NCBI GenBank assembly: GCA_963855995.1 | Contig: OY979718.1 | Span: 59,870,564-59,934,563 of the forward strand | Source: Muricea muricata | Lineage: Eukaryota; Cnidaria; Anthozoa; Malacalcyonacea; Plexauridae | Length of the DNA stretch: 64,000 nt | Direction of reading: 5' to 3' | Part shown: in pieces, positions 1-13,100 of the stretch | Position numbering within the stretch: position 1 is the first letter of the stretch | Layout: each line of letters opens with the position of its first letter | Program-made: the position numbers and the translations under genes | Notes under the pieces: model-generated | What the model was told of the DNA's origin: nothing | Databases searched by the model: none | The model's input: the letters and a program-made list of their open reading frames with translations, nothing else

Positions 1-3000
1 CAGGTATGTACTGTGAAACTTTAGTACATCCGTTACTGCATCTAAAACATTTACTGTTAATAACAATCTAAATTAGGTACATTGAGCGTGATCAAACATA
101 CTTAATAGAATAGTTGGAAACTTATTACCTATGTTTGTCAACGTTTAAAATACTGTACAGTCCGTCATCGTTGCGAGTGCATGCATTGCGTTTTTCACCA
201 AGAGTAAGTCTTGACTTGCCCAATTGCTCAGGTAACGGATGGCTAACCTTCCTTTAAGCGTTGGTGCGCCTTATTTCTGCATAAACCAGAACAAAAGCAA
301 AGATAATGACTTGGATTCTAATCAGTTTTCAAACCATCTCATCCATTGACTAGGAGAAACTGTTGGTTGCAACCATGTGGCCATGCATGTAAACTGCACT
401 ATAACGTAAATTGATCACTTTAAATTTATATTGTAAGGCTTTTTACCAAGTTTCTGGTGTCGCTGGCGGTCCTGTTGTTGCAGTGTATTCCATGGGCATG
501 TTCACTAGATTTGCAAACAAGAAGGTATTGTTACTCACTTTGTCTAAAGCCTACTTTTCCCTAGGCTTCGCGCGACGCGAAGTTGGTTGGCGAAAAATTT
601 CGTCGTGAACAAACAAGAACCGTTCTTGTTTTTTCTGTTCTCGCAAACAAATTCGCTAAGTGGAAAATAAGTGTGATAATTGTAGGTCTTTGACAAATGT
701 TGTTCATGTTGCATCTGCAGTTTTTGGCTTATTAAAAAGTATTTCTTTAATTCACATAGAAAAACATTTTTACTCACTAAATAAAGAATGTATTAAATAA
801 ACATTGCTCTAATTGATATTTTGCATTAGCCCAAACCGAACAATAAGCCACCCTTTTTCCTGGTCAGATTCATATTGCACTGTTCAAATGCTGAACAAAA
901 GCCCCGAACCAAACGTTCATCCATATACGTTTAAATTTTAGAAAATAAATACATTGCGCCCATTAGTCAGTCCTAAATTTGATCAAACTAATGCATGCAT
1001 AATCAGTGATGTATAATATTGAGCTCACTGTACATGATATTATTATACAGTTACAGTAGACAGTAAGATACTAAAAGTACCCAGTGAGATATTTTCAAAT
1101 CTTCTTTGGTGAAGCTATCCATCATCTGACCAATGATTTTGTGTTTTCAAAATTAAATGTCGATGTTTGTAAGATCAGCAAACCAATTTTCAGCTTTGTT
1201 AAAAAAAACTAGCTGTTTGTGTCGAAAAAATGGGTGGACTTCAAGTAAATCACCAATAGCGTATGCAGAGTTTAAATGATACGATGTAATTAGTTGAGAC
1301 AAAGCTAAGTTTATAACATTATCGATCGAAAATGCGGTCTTTAAAAGACGTCTGTATAATCAGCAGAACATTACACAGGGGATTGAAGATATGAATTTCT
1401 CGTGGTGAAAACTCGTATCTTCGCACCGCCGCGTAATATCTTCTATTTATCGAATTATAGGGAGCGTACATTGGTCTCGTTAGTGGCCTCGGTCTCGGTT
1501 TATTCGTCGCCATTGGTGCTAGAATTCATAAACCACCCTTGTCAATACCAAAGGTTTCTATTGACCAGTGTCTCGAAGCCAATCTAACTCTGTCAGTCGT
1601 AAATAAAACAAAGTAAGTCATAGATTATTGATGCAGAATTCAAAGTATCATTGTTATCTTAAACATTTATAGTAGGTAAATCGTACGGACTCCTTTTGAA
1701 CACAAAGGCATGCTTAATTATATGACCCGCAAAACAATCACCTTCGCTTGTATAGCTTAAAAACTCCCATCATGCATTGGTTGACTTAAAATAATTAATG
1801 ATAATGTTAGAGAAATCATATACAGTAAATTCCTGTTCAATAGTCCTTTCCTGAGTTGGCAACTAGCAATGAAAAGTAATTATTTACAATGCTAACCATA
1901 GTCGTAACATATATGCTCGAATAATAAAGTTCTCTTTTTTTCAATAGGGTATATGATGGTTTAGATATTTACAAAATGTCTCCATTTTGGTACAGTTTCT
2001 ACTGCTTTTTAACAACATTTGCTGTCGGTCTGTTGGTCAGTTTTCTATGGAAAGGTAAGTTGTATGATTGCTAGATGTTGTTTGTTTCCATGATGTGGTT
2101 CCGCACATAAATATGCATATTTAATTTTTAATGTGCGAACGAAATTCGGGAGATCCGTGCGAGGCATTCTTCCAAGGTAATTCTGTGAAAGACTGCAAGG
2201 TACTTTATTGAACGATTGCGTCACCGATGTATATGTCACCGATGTAAATCGTGTTTTCAAACCAAAAGAGGTCTTGTTTAATGTCGTTCACTTTAACACT
2301 TAATATAATCACTTATCTACTAGACCCTTAGGAAAGCAGTACGTTTTTTGATAGGTTGGTTTCGGGATCACAAAACATACTGTTTCCCTCGCGCCCAGTA
2401 AGTAAGTGTTAATTATGAACACAATGCGCGAACTTTACTTACTGAGCTTCTTCTCTCGTGGAAATACAAGCGTGACAAATTAACATGTTTTCAACATATA
2501 CAGTATAGTTTTGAAACACGTCAAATCTTCATATTCTCAGTTTCGATAATGTTATAAGATATTCCTGATAAGACCCTAATTTCCTGCACTGTCTTTATGT
2601 AGACAACGAACAAGAGATTGACCCAAGGCTATTATTTAAGTGGAAACGTTTATTTCCTGCGATGTTAGCTGGCAGAAATGAGGTGAAAGAAAATCAAGAC
2701 GAAAACATAGTTCTTCATAACCAGGTAAACAAACCGCTGAAATGGATCGATTGAATAAAGAAAGCATGGAAAGCTTGCATAACCTGCTCATCTGACCATA
2801 AGGTCTGGAACTAGAAAAGTTGTTCTAGAAACAATTGTGATCAGTAATGTGAATTATTTAATCTAATATAAATTTGGGAAGAAAGAAAAGTATATTTAAA
2901 GTGCCTGTGACACGAAAATTTTTATTGCTTGATGTGAAAGAATATTTAAAACTGTAATACAAGTTCTTTTATACTTTTGCGCTAGAACGCTTTTTTGATG

Positions 3001-3599
3001 AGATATTTCAGTTTAAAGTTTTTGTTTTTCCCGTTTAGTAGACTATAATAGTAGACTATAATACCGTTTTCCTATAAAGAGGCGATTCCGAAAATAAATG
3101 GCATGACTGTGTTTGCCTTGACGTAAATGTCATGTCACGATTTTAAGAATTTATTCATTAGGATATAGGGAACGGTTTCAACAACAATTCCAGCATGCAA
3201 ATTGTGACGTAATAAACGGGAAAAACAAAAACTTTAAACTGAAATATCTCATCAACAAAGCGTTGCAGCCCAAAAGTATAAAAGAACTTGTATTGCAGTT
3301 TTAAATATCCTTTCACATCATGCAATAAAAATTTTAGCGTTATAGGCAACTTAAATTTCATAAAGTAAATAATAAGTACATTTATATGCAATTATTGTTT
3401 GGTGCTGTTACGGCGTCTAAAAACGAAAGCTTTGATTTGAAATATTGCTGTACAATCTAAAATTTCTATGTTGTACATTATTTTTCAGAAGGTTTCACAT
3501 AAAGATGAACTTGATGGTGCTACTCAAGACAATAGTAAACGCGATTCTGTAGTATTAATAAACTCAATGCCAGTGGAAGAAATATCAACAAACCTGTAA
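1..3599 (+). CDS. SLC5-family sodium/solute cotransporter, C-terminal exons (5' end outside window)
   Basis: The window opens on the last 3 bases of an exon (CAG before gtatgt). Further exons are 438-524, 1461-1612, 1948-2054, 2603-2724 and 3489-3599, ending in TAA at 3597-3599; all join in frame. Exon 438-524 encodes GVAGGPVVAVYSMGMFTRFA and the next GAYIGLVSGLGLGLFVAIGA, the paired late membrane segments of SLC5 symporters of the monocarboxylate/multivitamin type (family form GVVGGPLLGLFTLGM). A further hydrophobic helix (WYSFYCFLTTFAVGLLVSFL) follows at 1948-2054. The last two exons give a hydrophilic cytoplasmic tail ending ISTNL. The substrate (monocarboxylate, multivitamin or iodide-like) cannot be told from this part. 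Plasma-membrane location is inferred from the family. Introns carry repeats, including a foldback at 2899-3352. Confidence 0.88.
1010..1320. repeat. Dispersed repeat, copy A (inverted relative to 52830-53090)
   Basis: Intronic sequence here recurs in reverse complement near 52830-53090. Shared blocks include the stretch around gtgttttcaaaattaaatgtc, a cagctttgttaaa block, gtcgaaaaaatggg, and atacgatgtaattagttga, in the same order. Identity is imperfect. It is an old interspersed element of unknown class with no visible coding. Confidence 0.6.
2318..2420. repeat. Short foldback repeat, copy A (second copy at 60536-60650)
   Basis: Both copies carry gaaagcagta near the left end, aaaacatactgtttccctcg near the right, and a right edge reading aagtgttaatt. 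The ends are roughly inverted (acttat...aagt), so it looks like a roughly 100-bp MITE or foldback. Confidence 0.6.
2899..3352. repeat. Foldback element in SLC5 intron
   Basis: The left arm (about 2899-3036) and right arm (about 3211-3352) are reverse complements with few mismatches. For example aaactttaaactgaaatatc on the right pairs with gatatttcagtttaaagttt on the left. The spacer is about 170 bp. No coding is seen. Confidence 0.75.
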
Positions 3600-5179
3600 T
3601 GTTATTTATTGTACAGATTATCGAGTTTACGACATGCGTACACCCAGGACGTTTTGTACTATTAGTAAAGAAAGAAATTAAAAGTAAACTGGTAAAATAT
3701 ACAATGCATTGTTAAAGTTTAAAATTCAATTCAAAGTTAAAGTCGTAATTGTGGTAACAATTTCCGATGTCACCGTACAGGTCGACAACGCAGTTCAAGC
3801 TGGCATGAACGAAAATGACTCCAAAACGCTCGAGCTTCAGGTAGGACTCCTACGTAGTTGCAACAACTAACCTTGGGAATGCAAATAAATTTGTAGCACA
3901 GGTTGTCGTCTCACCAGCTGTGCTCATGCAGACTCCTTCGCTTGCTAATGATATATGTACATTACATCCTCATCATTGCTAATTTTTTTGTAAATAATTA
4001 AAAGTGATGTGTGTAGAAGAAAAGCTTTACAAAAATAGACAAAAAACTCGAACATATTGCACAACACATGCACCACATAGGACGGCGCCTTAGACTCTTG
4101 CACTGCCACGCTACCACAACTTAGAAAAAACTTGAGACACTCATTGAAATTTTGAAGCATGTGCTCTTCTCAAATGACTAAAATATTCACAAATTTCATT
4201 CTGAACCCCCCGGTCCAATGTTGACATAATTCAAAAGCCACATGTCCGAAGCATAGGTATTCCCCCCAACATTAAATTGGGGTGGGGGCAAAAAGAATAC
4301 CACAAACCCTTGGCATATACACATACATGTTAATTATCGTAATATTTTTTGTTAAGCTGGAACTAACTTTGAAATTCATATCTTTGTGTTCTGCTCTAGA
4401 AAAGTCTTTTGAAATAAATTGTTTTTAAGGTCTGTGAACCCGAACATACGAGTATACGCCAGCACTCTCTCCCCTCCCTCGAGCTCATCTATTACCTAAT
4501 CACAAAACACGAATACAAACAACTTCAATCACCGAGTAGAAATATTGTTACTTTAATTGTAAGATTTCAGTTTAGCCTTTGGCCAAGTCAATAGTGGATA
4601 TTTTTTAAAACGTAGTTTAACTAGAAATATACAATATATAGATATATGTATCTACAATATAAATCATGTCATAGTTTAATTTAATGAAGACGCAAAGAAT
4701 AATAAAACAGTTCTTGAATCGGTTTAACGCGGCGTAACGTAACATGACGTTCAACTGAAATGCATGATGCGTAGGTTTCTCAGGCTAGACTATTAAAGCC
4801 TCTCCCCACATACAAAATATTCCATCTAAAAACACTTAATTAAAGATGCATTCAAGTCCGTTCGACCGATATACGCCGTTTTATTACTTACATTTTCAAC
4901 TCTATTTACAAAAAATGACAGGCTTATGTTATCTAATGACTGGCTTATATTATTCGCTCGGTATGGCAAAGTCTTTCAAAAATCATAGTTTACAGGTCAA
5001 ATTAATTAAGAACAAAATAAAACAAAACTAAACTTACTAAACTTAGATATTGTTTACAGTGCTTTCACATAACGCATGCGAAGAACAGACTTGAATGTAT
5101 CTTCAAAGAAACCCGATAGGTTGCCTGGTATTGAGTTGTTGCCACTTCCCGGGCTACTTTAGCTACACATTTATACATT
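3600..5179. other. Intergenic / 3' flank between two converging genes
   Basis: This lies between the SLC5 stop and the stop of the minus-strand gene at 5180, so the two genes converge. There is no convincing exon. A ttttatt near 4879-4885 reads AATAAA on the minus strand and could be the poly(A) signal of the 198-residue gene. The rest is AT-rich with short open frames that look random. Confidence 0.5.
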
Positions 5180-6553
5180 CTACTCATTATCGGACCAATA
5201 ATAATCCTCGCTCTCATCATCGTCTATCACTGTTGATTTTTGAACATTAAAACTATAGTCTACATTTCCCATCTCGCTGTTTTTCGTCGGTTTATTTGGC
5301 AGCGGTATGTGAGACTCTAGCTACATAACAAAAATTGCTCATGTTCTTGCAAAAGAATTGGTTGGAAACATTTGGATATCAGATTTTATTTGTTGAACAT
5401 AATATAAATTTATTTAGGATTAGTCACATACATAATTATGAAGAGAACTGGGGAAGAAAAGTTAAGAAAAAATCCTGCAAATATTTCGCAGGATCAGTTG
5501 CGTTTATTCTGTTTTATAGACAAAACTAATTACATGAACTGCGGTTTCATAGAAACAGTGTTATTGAATATAACAATGAAATTCGGTAAGATACATAGAG
5601 ACATAGTCTTTTTAGGACGAATCATAAACTACCCTGATCATGAGTTGGTAAGGACAGTTACAGTTGTACATGTGAACAGTTGTTATTACAGTTCATGATG
5701 CGAGATGTTTCTGCTGCATGTAGTGTTTATCGTGTAAAAATTACCCGAGAAATACTTGCGATGCCGTGCGCAAAATCAACCACTAACGATAGTGAAAAAT
5801 TCCAAATGCCACGCATGCAGAAAAAAGAACTAGTTTAATTAATTGACGCCCGGATTTTAATTTACATAGGACTATACGATCACAAAGGAAAGAAATATGA
5901 CAATAAATAAAACAGATTTACCTTCTTGCGCAGATTATATAGCCTTTGCCTTTTTAACTGATTGACATAACGATCAACATTGTCTCTGGCCAAAATAGAT
6001 TATTTGTAATTGGTAAAATATGCAAAAGAAAAGCAGCTTCAAATAACGAAGAGAATATTTTACCTATTTATACTGTTCAGTAATCCAGGAGTCATGGTGT
6101 CAATCTCTGACTTTCCTGTAGATAGCGGTCCAGCTGGTCGTAGACGGTTCATCGGTGTTCTACCACTTGTAGTTTGATCATTTTCATCTTGAATGTCGTT
6201 ATCAACATCAAATACATCACCAATGGTAACTGGAGATAATTTATGCTAGATTATAGAAAAAGGGAATTTACTTTGCCCATCCTTGCACAGAGAATATCTC
6301 AAACAACAATTTGCACAAAACTAAAACACAACACAATCGATACCTGCGTAGCTTTGCTAATTTTTTTACTTCTAAATGGAGTTCCTTCGAAAGCGTCGTC
6401 TTCATATCCCTTATCTTGTTCTTCCAGCATCTCTCGCAATTCTCGCTTGCGAGCTAATGATCCTGTTTTTGACGACATTTTTCCTGTTGCAGCTGCTATA
6501 ATATATTTTACTGCTGAAGCGTCTGATACGAAGTTGGTGTTAAGTTGAGACAT
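5180..6553 (-). CDS. Unrecognised 198-residue nuclear-type protein, four exons
   Basis: Read on the minus strand, exons are 6553-6344, 6245-6064, 5985-5922 and 5320-5180. Splice sites are GT-AG and phases close exactly, giving 198 codons plus TAG. The N-terminus is MSQLNTNFVSDASAVKYIIA. A charged stretch follows (SLARKRELREMLEEQDKGYE), then a short TP/SP-rich disordered part (RTPMNRLRPAGPLSTGK), a basic helix (DNVDRYVNQLKRQRLYNLRK) and a very acidic tail ending DDDESEDYYWSDNE. No signal peptide or membrane segment is seen. The charge pattern suggests a chromatin or adaptor protein, but I do not recognise the family. The start is supported by a TCTCGCGAGA promoter motif 32 bp upstream. It lies just downstream of the KNL2-like gene on the same strand. 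Confidence 0.75.
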
Positions 6554-6584
6554 TGTAAAGCCTGGTTACCAATTACGTCGCAGC

Positions 6585-6594
6585 TCTCGCGAGA
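6585..6594 (-). promoter_or_regulatory. TCTCGCGAGA palindromic core-promoter motif
   Basis: A perfect 10-bp palindrome lies 32 bp upstream of the ATG at 6553. This motif marks TATA-less, bidirectional housekeeping promoters in animals (ZBTB33/Kaiso-associated in vertebrates). Its position here fits a start-site-proximal element of the 198-residue gene. Confidence 0.6.
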
Positions 6595-6729
6595 ACATCG
6601 AGTCAGGTGACCGACGTAAACAGGGATGTTCAACAATGACTAATTTGAATGTGGTTCACAAACGAAAAGGTAAATTTTAAATATATCGAAGATGACAGCT
6701 ACAGCCAAGAGGGGCGAAGCTAGCATCTT

Positions 6730-6868
6730 AATAGCCCTTATGCGGGTTTTCCCTGAGGTTATTGTCCTCACCACCAAGCCTCGTATTGACTCATACGCTC
6801 TCTTTACATGAAAGTGAGACTTGGTGGTGAGGACAATAGCTTTAGGGAAAACCTGCACAAGTGCTATT
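6730..6868. repeat. 139-bp imperfect palindrome
   Basis: The arms pair gaggttattgtcctcaccac with gtggtgaggacaatagcttt, and the outer aatag...ctatt also pair. It lies between the promoter of the 198-residue gene and the 3' end of the KNL2-like gene. It is probably a MITE, with no coding. Confidence 0.75.
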
Positions 6869-7116
6869 GAAATCAACCTTCTTCTAAAAGAACCCAAGCG
6901 ACCAAATAGAAACCAAGCTTAACGGGCAAACAAATTTTGAATCAAGATACACAAATTGAGAATGTCAATTTCACCTTTTGAATTCTTCAAATGTTGCGAA
7001 TGAGATTCATTTTGAGGCCTAGAGCAAAAGAGAATTTAGCAGTAAATAGGACTATAGATTATACTATACATTCACTCACTGTAAATATAATTCTAAAATC
7101 TCGACAGCTTGGATTG

Positions 7117-10100
7117 TTACCTTCTACTGGAAGTCGTCTTCTTCTCTTCTGCATCATCAATTATTAGTGTTGTTGGATTCATTTTTGAACTACTCTTTTC
7201 ATTAATGTTTATTTGTCGCCTAGGTTGGATCCGAGTTCTCAAAGGATAACTTGCTTTCCTTTCTTTTGGCCTACGTTTGCTTCGCTTGCTTTGTTTTCCA
7301 CTACTGTCACAGTTAGAATCGCTTGCTTCGTCAACACACATGTTTGGTTCACTTCTTTTTTGCATGGTATTGGACTTTCTTGTGTTTGTTCTCTTTGGGC
7401 GTTTAAAATTTGATTGTTCAACACTGCTTGTTTCGGACTCGTGTATTTTGTAATCTTCATGCGTATTTCGCGACGTTCCAGTGGTTTTTGTTTCTTTTTC
7501 AGATTTTCTTCTGTGGAAGCTCCTCGTCTCTCGTGCTTCAACACTATCTGTCTGAGTAGCTTCGTCTGGCTGACTTTGAGCTCCCAGCGAGGCGGTCTTT
7601 GACAAAGAAACTTTTCGCGTACTGTTTTGCTTCCCAGGACTTCTTTTTGAACTACTGTTGCTCCCTAAAGGAAAATATATTATTAGCATATGATATGATA
7701 CTAACTCATCAGAACGTGGCATAAGATATGATACCATATACAGAGCGTCCCAAAAATCTCTTAGTTTATTATTTCAAATCGAAGATATAATTATGCGTCA
7801 TATAATTACATTGGTTCCATTACAATGATTTTTGGGACACCCTCTATACCATATACACTCAGGTCGTCTTGGATGCTTCTTTCCGTAGTGTTATCAGGAT
7901 CTTAAACAGAGACGTCCCAAAAGTAGCATCACACACTCCTTTTATGCTATGTTTATACAGTATCGGGTCGTTTTTTGCTTTGTTATATATCAAAACGATA
8001 TGGTCCTATGTAAATATAGCTTGATAAGGATTCCCTTGCTGTTAAGACGCCAATGAGCTCGTACAAATCATCAATTTGTTTGCTGGACGTCACTTTCAAT
8101 CGAAAATTGTTACGAGTGATGTGTACAATAATACACAGCATGCAGAAGTTACTTCAAACAGTGAAGCTTCGCAGTGGTACTTCTTCGTTAGCAAGCAATC
8201 TCGTAATATATAAACGTAACCTTGAGACTACGAAATTTTCCTTGTATTTTATAGTTTAATTCTTTTTACCTGTTAAACTTGGAACCCAGTCTGTGTCGGA
8301 CTGGTTGGTTTGACTAGTAGGTGTACTGGAGAATATTGTAGGATTTTGAAGCAAGCCACTGCTGTTCCTACTTGGTTCCACCTAGAGTAAAATTTTAAAA
8401 AATATTAGCCAGTGTGATAATAGACTGGAACGATAAGTGTCTCCATCTTTAAAACCATTTTACAAAACCCTGTTGATAGACAGTTTATTTCTATTTGTTG
8501 TCCACGCGATTGACGCGAAAATACAAGTCTTAGTTGTCCTGAAAAAATATGATTTTACAAACTGATAACTTATTAGCGGGGTATTTTCATGATTTACTGA
8601 TGAGCTTCTCCTGGAAGATCCAATGGTTTTGTGTGCTTGTGGCTGCACTGCTAACATTGTTACATATATTCACTGCTTATGGTTTACAGATATTGTTTCA
8701 CAGCGATACACGCACGGATACTATGAAGTTTATGTTACAAGAGCTACAGACCAACATCAATCTTGAGTCTTCTTCCAAATTTGATTTAATAACTGTTATT
8801 TCCCCGTCTTCAGGATCAGGAGAGGTGCAAATCCTCTGACCTCGCCAATAATCCAGAACAGGCACGATTAACCTTCCACTTCTTGATCGCTTCAACAGCA
8901 AGAGAAAATTAATCAACTAATATAACTACATGACGTATAAAAACTAAAAGAATCTAAAGTCGTTTTCTACTTTGGAAAGTGACTCATTATACGACGTTTT
9001 CATTGAAATATAAATAATTTTGACTTTGTGGTTGGAAAATGTGTCGGGCTGTTCAAAATTTCATAAACTTTGCTTGAGTCATAAGCCATGCAAAATTAAA
9101 TGTCGCGCAAACGTCCATATTCTGAGAAAAATCAGCTTTGTAAAAAAATGATTCTTATCTAGAAATCGTGTATTCTACATCATAAGTACCCAAACATTGT
9201 AAATCAATAAAAAAAACTTCATGCTTCAAGCCGCTTCGCGACGTTGAAAGCGAGTTCAAAATACACATGATGATTTTTAAATCTAGGAACTTACACTACA
9301 GTCTATAAAGTTTACATCAAGAATTACATTTATGTTATTTAAATTCACATTTGAAACATTATTATATTTTGCAATATTTTAAGTCAATAATGAATAAATT
9401 AGTAGATGGTGTTTGCAGATTGATCATTCAAGTACAGGGTGCATGGGAAAGTACACAGTTCACTAGACCTTTGCTCAGAATGAATAGCGCGCAAAAACAC
9501 GAAGTCTAGTACTCATGGAGATGACAATGTCTTAAATTCCCTGATGTGTTCTCGACCTTCAGCTGATATTTGAACAAATTACGGCCGCCAATTTAATAGA
9601 ATACTTTCTGGCTAATTTTAATTTTTATCTACACTTTTAGTGCGTTATGCTTGGTCTTTCAGGTACTTAACTCTCATTGCCTCCCCTCCTGATCGTTGAA
9701 AAAGGGGGAAATAAAACACATTTCTAGTGGGTTAACGTTGGCGATATGTGTAGTGAAAGTCAAATTTGAAATACATTCATACCAAAAATAAATATTCATA
9801 CCTGAACTTGAATTTCTTGTGTGTCATTTTCATCAATTGTATCTAAAACGAAGTGATGTAATTATAAACATAATTAACACAATAATTTGTTTTTCATGTT
9901 CTTTTTTCCAATCCATTACATAACACAGTGTAATAGCACAGTGTACATTCCGAAAACGGAAGAAGCTCAAAAGATTCTGTGAGTTACAAAAGGATTATTA
10001 GCGACTCACCCGAGTGGTTTAATTTCTTCGTGCGACTTTTTTTACGGGGCTTTGGTGGTGTCGTACGAGGCTTTGACGATGACGTGGTACGAGACATTGC

Positions 10101-13100
10101 TGGAGGTGATGATAATGTTGTACGAGACTTTGACAATTCTTTCGTGCGCGACTTGGACGGTGATTTTGTCGGACGAAACTTTGGTGGTGGTGATTGCGTG
10201 CGGGACCTGGACGATGATTTTGTCGAACGAGACTTTGATGGTGGTGCTGATGATGTCGAACGAGACTTCGGTGGTTGGGGTAATGATTTCGTACGGGGCT
10301 TTGATGATAATGATGACGTCGCGTGAAGCTTTGATGGAGCTTCTGTCGTACTGGACATTGTTGCTGGTGACAATGACGTTATTTTCATCTCAGTTGAATC
10401 TTTTCCCTCGGCATTTCCACTTGAATTGCTTTTTCTTGGTAAATTGTCAGTTTGCAAGGAAGCTTCATTCATATCATGTATGGTATCTGTGTCTTCATAT
10501 ACTACAGCGTTTCTTATGTCGTTTGTTGTCTCCGGTGTTATCTTTTTATTGTGAACGTTGTAGTCGCTTAAATAAAAAATATGTACGTCTCCTGAAGTTG
10601 TCTAAAGCAATACAACTAATCATTTTTGCCATGATTAAACGTACCTGGTATATGGTGTAATCAAATATTTCAATAGCTGTATATTTATATTTCAATATAT
10701 TATATGTTTGAAATATTTAATAGCAACATGCAAAACTTAAGGATCATATGTTTGTAGTTCGTTGAGAAGTTTACAACAAGCTGTTAATAACTTTTACAAG
10801 GTTAAAGAAACAAGTTTGCAACAAAGTTGTTAGTATCAAATCAAAGTTGTTGATAGCTTGTTTGCGGATTTGCTTTAAAATGTGAATTTTGTGTGTTTCT
10901 AAAGGGAAGTACTACGTGTACATTTCGCTTTCTACTACTTAACGAGGAATGATAAACCACAATGCAATGCGAAAACAATCAGTGGCCATGCCAGCCGACA
11001 ATTTGATAATGCATGATATGCAAATTTTAAACCTTGTAATTAACCGTTTACAAATTAATTGATTTCATGGATCTTGATTTCATGGATGTTTTGTTGTTCC
11101 ACTTTCAGTCTCTGCTGAACCATTTTGGAGAACATGAGAATGACTCAGTCTTATGTAACGTAAACAAACGCACGCAATGCACTGTGCTTACTCACGCTTC
11201 TTCAAGGTGTTTATGAAACGAAATTTTGTCCAACATTTTGTTGGTTGTATTGGGATGATCAGATAAAATAACAATATAACTTCTTTGGTATAATTTATGT
11301 AACTCCGTTCCTTGTCGAGATATTCAAGTTAACAGGATATGCAAATAACACAGCCACCAATGCCATACTGTACAATGAATGATTGTTAGATTGTACGCAC
11401 AATGACGTCACTGGTTGTGTTATTTCATATCAAATAAAATTGAATATCTCGAGAAGTAAGACGGTTACAAAAATTCTATCAAACACTTTAAATAATATAA
11501 GATTATAATAATAGGCAATTGCATTATTGTGGGTTAAACATTAGTCGTGGAACAGCAAATTAATGAATTACCGTTCATGTTGATTGGAAATCATTGAGAA
11601 TATTTCTCGCCAGTTTGGAGGAAATCCATACTTAAACATGTTTATAATCTCTTGCGAAAAATCTAAAGACAAAAATATTATTTACCAGGCGGCTTCGAAA
11701 TTAAAACACAAATAAATTTATTTAAAAAAATCATCAGTGTAAAACTTCATAAGAAGAGGTGTATAAAATTATATATTCAAGAATCATATCGTATGTTTGA
11801 GTGTTGGATGAGCTGATAACCAGAAGCTAGATCATTACGCGCTATCCTGTGACTATGATTGTGACGATCCGCGTTGATGGAAGTCGATATGTGTTAAATG
11901 TAGAAGGACGAGGTCGTTCGAAGGTGGCTTAAGTTGTTAGTTGTATGTTATTTTGTTATCTGTCATGCTTTGTTATGTTTCTTGTAACTAAGTGTAATTA
12001 TTAAAGACGTGCCGTAATTGGGGACACTGTGGGACATTGGGGACACTATGCATTACATTGTTATATACCGGGTGTCCCAAAAAAATCTTACGGTGTTTGA
12101 TTAAATGTCACGTACAAACTATAAAAGCTATTGCGCTTAACTTAGATTTTGATATATTACAATAACATTGTAATGCAATATTAAGCGAGATATCGATATT
12201 TCAAATCGAATAAGCGTTTTGAAGGATGCTAAAAATGCATGAAATGGCCTATCAAGCTAATTCCAGTACAATTTACGTTCCCGTGTGATTTTTGCGTATT
12301 ACGTTTAGATGACAGATGATAACTAAAATTTTCGAGTATTGTCGGTTAAATTTTAGATATTTTAATTGTTGATATTTTTGACCCAGAAATTGACCCATTA
12401 TTATTAAAATTTCACCGCAGTTCAAAACGCTTCTCTAATTAATAGATAGTTTTATTATTCTAAATCATTGCAATGCATTGGGTTGAACATTTCTCGATTC
12501 CGATAGGCTAAGAGGAGTGTGAAATAGGAATAGCTACAGTGGAGAAAAAGAAATAACTGCAGTGCCAAAAAGAAACATTTACGTATAATTTTTCATTAGC
12601 AACTTTTAGATTTTCTAGCAACCTTGGGCTCATCAACATTGTTAGTTATATACTGTATCTAAAATAACACACCAAGTTTCCGGCCTCAAATAACATTACC
12701 TTTTACCATAAGTGGCAAATATACAATAAATAATTTAAAATTGAAAGACATTTCTAGACAACACTAACCCTAAAAATGAATTACATTTTGTGTACTTACT
12801 TTTTCTAATCATATCGTTTTCATTAATTTCCCCAAGGAGAAAATACAGTGTCCCCTTCTTACTTTGAACTACATTTGTCGACATTCGGTCACATATTATA
12901 GACGTTCTCCAACTTATGTCAGGAGGATCGCCACTAAATAAATAATTTTTTTCTTCAGAAAAATTTAAAAATTTAGTTTATACAAGAGTAACTACAAAAT
13001 ACCTTCTTTGACCTTCAACAATAATTTCTTCATCGTTTACAATTTTTAATGACCATTTAAGCAACTCTCTTTGTTTCTGAAGACAAATCAATTATTTTAT

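Noticed and set aside
8549-8839. Plus-strand open frame of 96 codons with a hydrophobic stretch
   Set aside because: It is antisense to the CENP-C-motif exon of the KNL2-like gene, which fits the gene's splice phases; no own splice or start evidence.
9979-10326. Plus-strand frame rich in D, G and R with repeated FVRDLD-like units
   Set aside because: Antisense shadow of the KSRT-repeat exon; the repeat creates open frames on both strands.
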